Position numbers and translations under genes: made by a program
In this document: positions 60,233 through 64,000 of the stretch, in pieces
How the letters are laid out: the number at the start of each line of letters is the position of its first letter
Numbering within the stretch: the first letter of the stretch is position 1
DNA from: Oreocharis arfaki
Taxonomy: Eukaryota; Chordata; Aves; Passeriformes; Paramythiidae
Assembly: GCA_013398015.1 (NCBI GenBank)
Contig: VZRR01010248.1
Location: forward strand, 62,001 to 126,000
Direction: 5' to 3'
DNA length: 64,000 nt
The notes under the pieces: generated by a model
Databases searched by the model: none
Told to the model about the DNA's origin: nothing
The model's input: the letters and a program-made list of their open reading frames with translations, nothing else

Positions 60233-63200
60233 TTTACTTCAGGGAAATATATTTATTGAGTAAATTTGATTCCTGCGGCATAAGACTCATCACTAGTTAT
60301 ATTTTAGTTTGGTATATTCATGCAGCAGATGAATTACTGAGATGATCAATAAGAAAACTTTGTATGGGTAATACACTTGAGGGTAATCTGTTGACAAACT
60401 GCTTTTGTGAGCCTAGGAGGGAAAATTACAGGCAGATGAGGAAATAAGTCTCATCTTTATAGCAGTGTTTTGGATTTTTTTCATGGAGTCCAGTCTTTCG
60501 TGTTTATCTTCTCTGCCGTGCCAAATTTTTTGATCAACTTTTGAGTTAGAGGATTTTTTTTTTTATTTTTTAATGTAGGGGAAAGGGGAAAGAAACTCAC
60601 AGCTGTTTTTTATATACATCCAGTGATACGTACAGCATTCTGTACATTAATGTGATCACAAAACCACCCAGGTACGAAATACCTTTTACAGAATAAATTG
60701 CTTATTGGTCAGTTACCTCATTATTCTAAACAAATGTCATCTTCATGCACAAGAAGATTTTGTCGAGGTGGGGAAATTTGTAGGGGTTTGTTTGGGGAGG
60801 TGCATTTTGCATTTATTGGAGGGTGGTACTTACCATAGCAGGAGATACCTTCCTCCTCTCAGTATTTTACAGAGGGATTATACTTCAGATATATTGCCTC
60901 TTTTCTTTTTCTTTTTTTTTTTTTCTTCACTTAGTCAGCTATGAAATCATAAAGATGGCTTAACATTTTAAGTTTATCACTTTCAAGACATCAGATGAAA
61001 TAATATTATTTTTCTTAAAAACCCATTGCCCAGAAAAAATATAATATACTGGCGTGTTGTTTTTAAATAAGGATTTTATAGCTGTATATAGCAATCACTT
61101 AGTTTGCTGTATGTTTTGGAGGTTGTTTGTTTGGGTGTTTTATTTGTGGTTTTTTTGGTACTTGTTTGTTGGTTTTTTAAAGTTTTGTCCTTTTGATTGA
61201 AGAGGATAGCTGACGTACAAATCTATTCCACATGCCCAAAACTCTTTTTGATCTCTTGGTTAGTTTCCTGACAAATGATATGGCAGTCTGGGTCAAATCT
61301 CCAAAGAAAAAGCCCATCAAATATAATGGCAAGGCTCAATTGTGCCTTATGCTGGCTGCCATGGAAACTTTGCTATGATAGGATGTCAGATGTCAGAGAA
61401 GAAGGGTGGAGAAAATAGCTTGACTAAGCCAGAAGCAAAAACCCAGGCTTAGGAGGTGAGTGCTGAGAAGAGCTGGGTGATTAGTTAAGAATTTAAGTTG
61501 TTGGTTTCAGATTAGCAAATGAAGTAGTAAGTGTGATAACTGAAGACATAAAATCTCATTAGTGTCCTGAATCTGGGGCGGTAGAGTTGTCACTTTGTGG
61601 CTGAGAACCACTTCAGGTTGATCCGAAGGTGCAGCACAGTTCCTCCCATGAGGAGGAATTAACACCAGTTAATCAAACAGTTTCTCAGAGTTAGGTTTTG
61701 CCAGAACACAGATCTTCGGGAATTGGTCTGTGGAGAACTGGTATGCTTGTGAACATTTAACAGTGGATCATGGAGGACAGTTTTTTGTTTCATAATTATC
61801 TTAATTCTTTTTTCACCTTTATTCTATAAAATTGAAATTATACTAATGTGATTTCTGGCTGTTTGGATAATATTAGGAATCATATCATTAACTTGAGTTA
61901 ATGTTCATTGAAAAAAGTTCTTAAAAGAAGGGTTAGAAGTGCACTCCCATAGACTTTATATAAACCCTGTGATTTTATTTATTCTCTGATAATTTGGTAA
62001 TCCATTCCTTTATCTAGTGAAATTATTAACCAGGAAATGGCTCCTGATACCAGAGTAGTCATGGGAGAGGAAGATTACAAAAGTGCATCACATTTCATCT
62101 TCTGTAGTTCACTTTGCTCTATTTCTTGGACTCTGTGTGGACTTCTTTACAATTGCATCAGCACTGGTTTTATTACTTTACTGCAGTAGCATTTAAAAAC
62201 TTTGTTTTATTACAAAAATCATATTCTAGAAAAACTTTTAAAATGCTTTAAAGATTATTGACATGCTAAAAGAATTAGGAAAAAAATATTATATGGCTAA
62301 GGGGAAGACAAGTAAAAATGTGGTTGCGTTTTATTCTCACAAAATGAAAACAGCTTCTATGTGTATGATGTTGTCTCTCTTCTCTTTAATATAATTATTT
62401 ATTGTTCCCTGCCTTGCCAAAACAAATCTAACAGATTAGAAGACAAACTAATTTGCCAGAACATGACCTATGTCTTCCTTCCCAATTTACACATTGAAGT
62501 AACAAGGGTAGGCTTCACAATGTGTATTTATGTATTTCTACTCCTTTGATTATCGTCTTTTTGCCCTTTCCAAATCCCATGTCAAGGTGAAAGATTTTGA
62601 GCTGCCAGCATTCTACATTCATAACTTAACAGAAAGGTGTTGTATTGAAGCTAGAGTAAATTTTGAAAATAATGGAAAATTATCATCCAAACTGTAAGAT
62701 CTGACCAAAAATAATTCAGGAACCACATTTTTTTGACACATAGGTATTCAAAGCACATGAGCAGTTGAACACAGTATGCTGAAATCCTCCATGCATTAGC
62801 CCAATTACTCATTCCCTTCAATGATAAAGAGCTCTAACCCTATAAATGGATCATCAAGCCTCAAGCCATCGACACATCACCTTTACTTTCATCTCTTTAC
62901 CCACTGGTGCTGCTTTTCTTTTGTTTTAGTGAAACCGGCTGCCTGGCAGTGTAAAATAACAGGTGCATGTCTATCATTATTATAATAATTTTTTCCTATA
63001 ATTATTTTTTTCCTTGCAGTGCTGCTGGCAGGTCATTTATGTTGCAAAATTAGTACTTCTGTGGGAATACTGCAATTAAAATGCACGCTGCTATCAGATG
63101 ATTTCCTTTGAAACTCTTGAATGTAGTAGGTGTATTCTTAAGAGTTTACACTCATAAATGAAAGGTAATTCCCCATGGCTACATTATCTCCTCTTTAGAT

Positions 63201-64000
63201 GTGCTGTTATGTTTCAGAAACACTAGCCTGAACCAATTTGTATCAAAAACTTTTTTATGGCATAAAGGAAACATTAAAAGTGTGGTATAAATCAGAGGTA
63301 AAGTTAGTTTTGCACGAAGCCTACCTGCCTTCATGTGTTCTTTTATAATGACTTTGGGGGGAAGGGGGAGATAAGATAGACTTCCACAGTAGGAGCTGCT
63401 CAGCTCACTAATGCAATTTGAATTGTGTATCAATACATTAATGTTAAGGTCACAAAGTTAATGATGTTTAAAACTGTATTGTAAAATTTGCCTCAGCAAC
63501 CTCATAAGAGCAGGAGCTAATGAAGTACCTTTGATTTGTGGTAACACTAACCACCTTTCTCCAGCATCGAAGCACAAGGTTCAGAATTGTTGCTGGAAAG
63601 CTGCTTTGGTTTTTGTCCTCCTGACAGTATTTCTCACACCTATTTTAATGGGCCAAAGCAAACTCCTTCACAGAGAAACAGCATCTACCCTCCCAAAAGT
63701 TTCAGTGCTGTAGGCAGCCGTCAGAGCTTTCACTGGAGCTCTGCACATAGAACACCGTGGCATCTTTAAATTGATAATACTCTTGCATTTTACACTGTGT
63801 AAGAAACAAATCTACATTTTCTAACTATAAAACTACTATTTTTAATTTTTAGAATTCTAGTTACCCTGCGCTGGCTTATTCAAAACAGGAAATGTGTGTA
63901 GAATTTAAGATTTTGCTGTTAGTCCAATGAACTGTAACAACTCCAATAGTCCAATAGTACCTAGCACCCCCTTTATTCTGATGTTCTTATCACTCTTTTA
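60233..64000. other. AT-rich unique sequence, no gene seen
   Basis: No element recognised. Simple tracts include T runs at 60551-60560 and 60912-60924 and a T/G-rich tract at 61112-61178. A G-rich 'ttggggggaagggggag' lies at about 63355-63371. Open frames are 84 codons or shorter and unconvincing. Confidence 0.55.
61112..61178 (+). repeat. T/G-rich low-complexity tract
   Basis: Irregular 'ttgttt', 'gggtgttt' and 'ggttttttt' units, T and G on the plus strand. Confidence 0.85.

Noticed and set aside
1..64000. CRISPR arrays, operons, phage or bacterial defence systems
   Set aside because: No regularly spaced repeats or gene clusters. The repeat content shows vertebrate nuclear DNA.
1..64000. 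tRNA, rRNA, U6 or known microRNA genes
   Set aside because: I looked for their conserved internal motifs by eye and saw none. A covariance-model search would be decisive.

Overview
The window looks like AT-rich, gene-poor nuclear DNA from a bird, most likely a neognath. The evidence is the repeat content. Nine copies of the CR1 LINE carry the avian 3' end (the minus-strand copies begin with a 'tcatagaatggttt'-like terminus followed by 'tgccatgggcaggg'). They sit among several avian-type endogenous-retrovirus long terminal repeats (LTRs). There is no bacterial-style gene organisation, no CRISPR array, no rRNA or tRNA gene that I can recognise, and no CpG-island promoter. None of the longer open frames supports a conventional protein-coding gene; the longest (181, 150 and 120 codons) lie inside LTR or CR1 sequence.

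Layout. 0-4 kb: a CR1 3' end and a decayed ERVL-type LTR. 4-12.3 kb: a long stretch without a recognisable mobile element. 12.3-30 kb: five dispersed retroelement pieces (CR1 at 12.3, 21.5, 26.7 and 29.6 kb; a compact LTR at 20.4 kb) in AT-rich unique sequence. 33.9-37.1 kb: a retroelement cluster made of a solo LTR with flanking CTCC repeats, a minus-strand CR1, and a 1.08-kb minus-strand LTR with internal tandem repeats. 37.1-44.2 kb: another element-poor stretch, ending in a short GC-richer interval where overlapping plus-strand frames might be the remains of a coding exon. 44.2-45.8 kb: a second ERVL-type LTR and the longest CR1 copy (about 1 kb). 45.8-64 kb: mostly unique sequence with T/G-rich simple tracts, two more CR1 copies, and a few segments bounded by good splice-site sequences.

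How it fits together. The mobile elements are almost all dead fragments. CR1 copies are mostly truncated at the 5' end, as expected of target-primed reverse transcription, and the LTRs are solo or truncated with no gag-pol body in view. What remains is intergenic or intronic DNA. The only hints of host genes are weak: (a) the frame-shifting chain at 43.5-44.1 kb behind a strong 3' splice-site sequence, and (b) phase-compatible plus-strand candidate exons at 53.6, 55.4 and 57.4 kb. Both need RNA or comparative evidence. I found no new biological system in this window. All mobile-element assignments are from sequence recognition by eye, and boundaries without a stated terminal motif are approximate by tens of bases.
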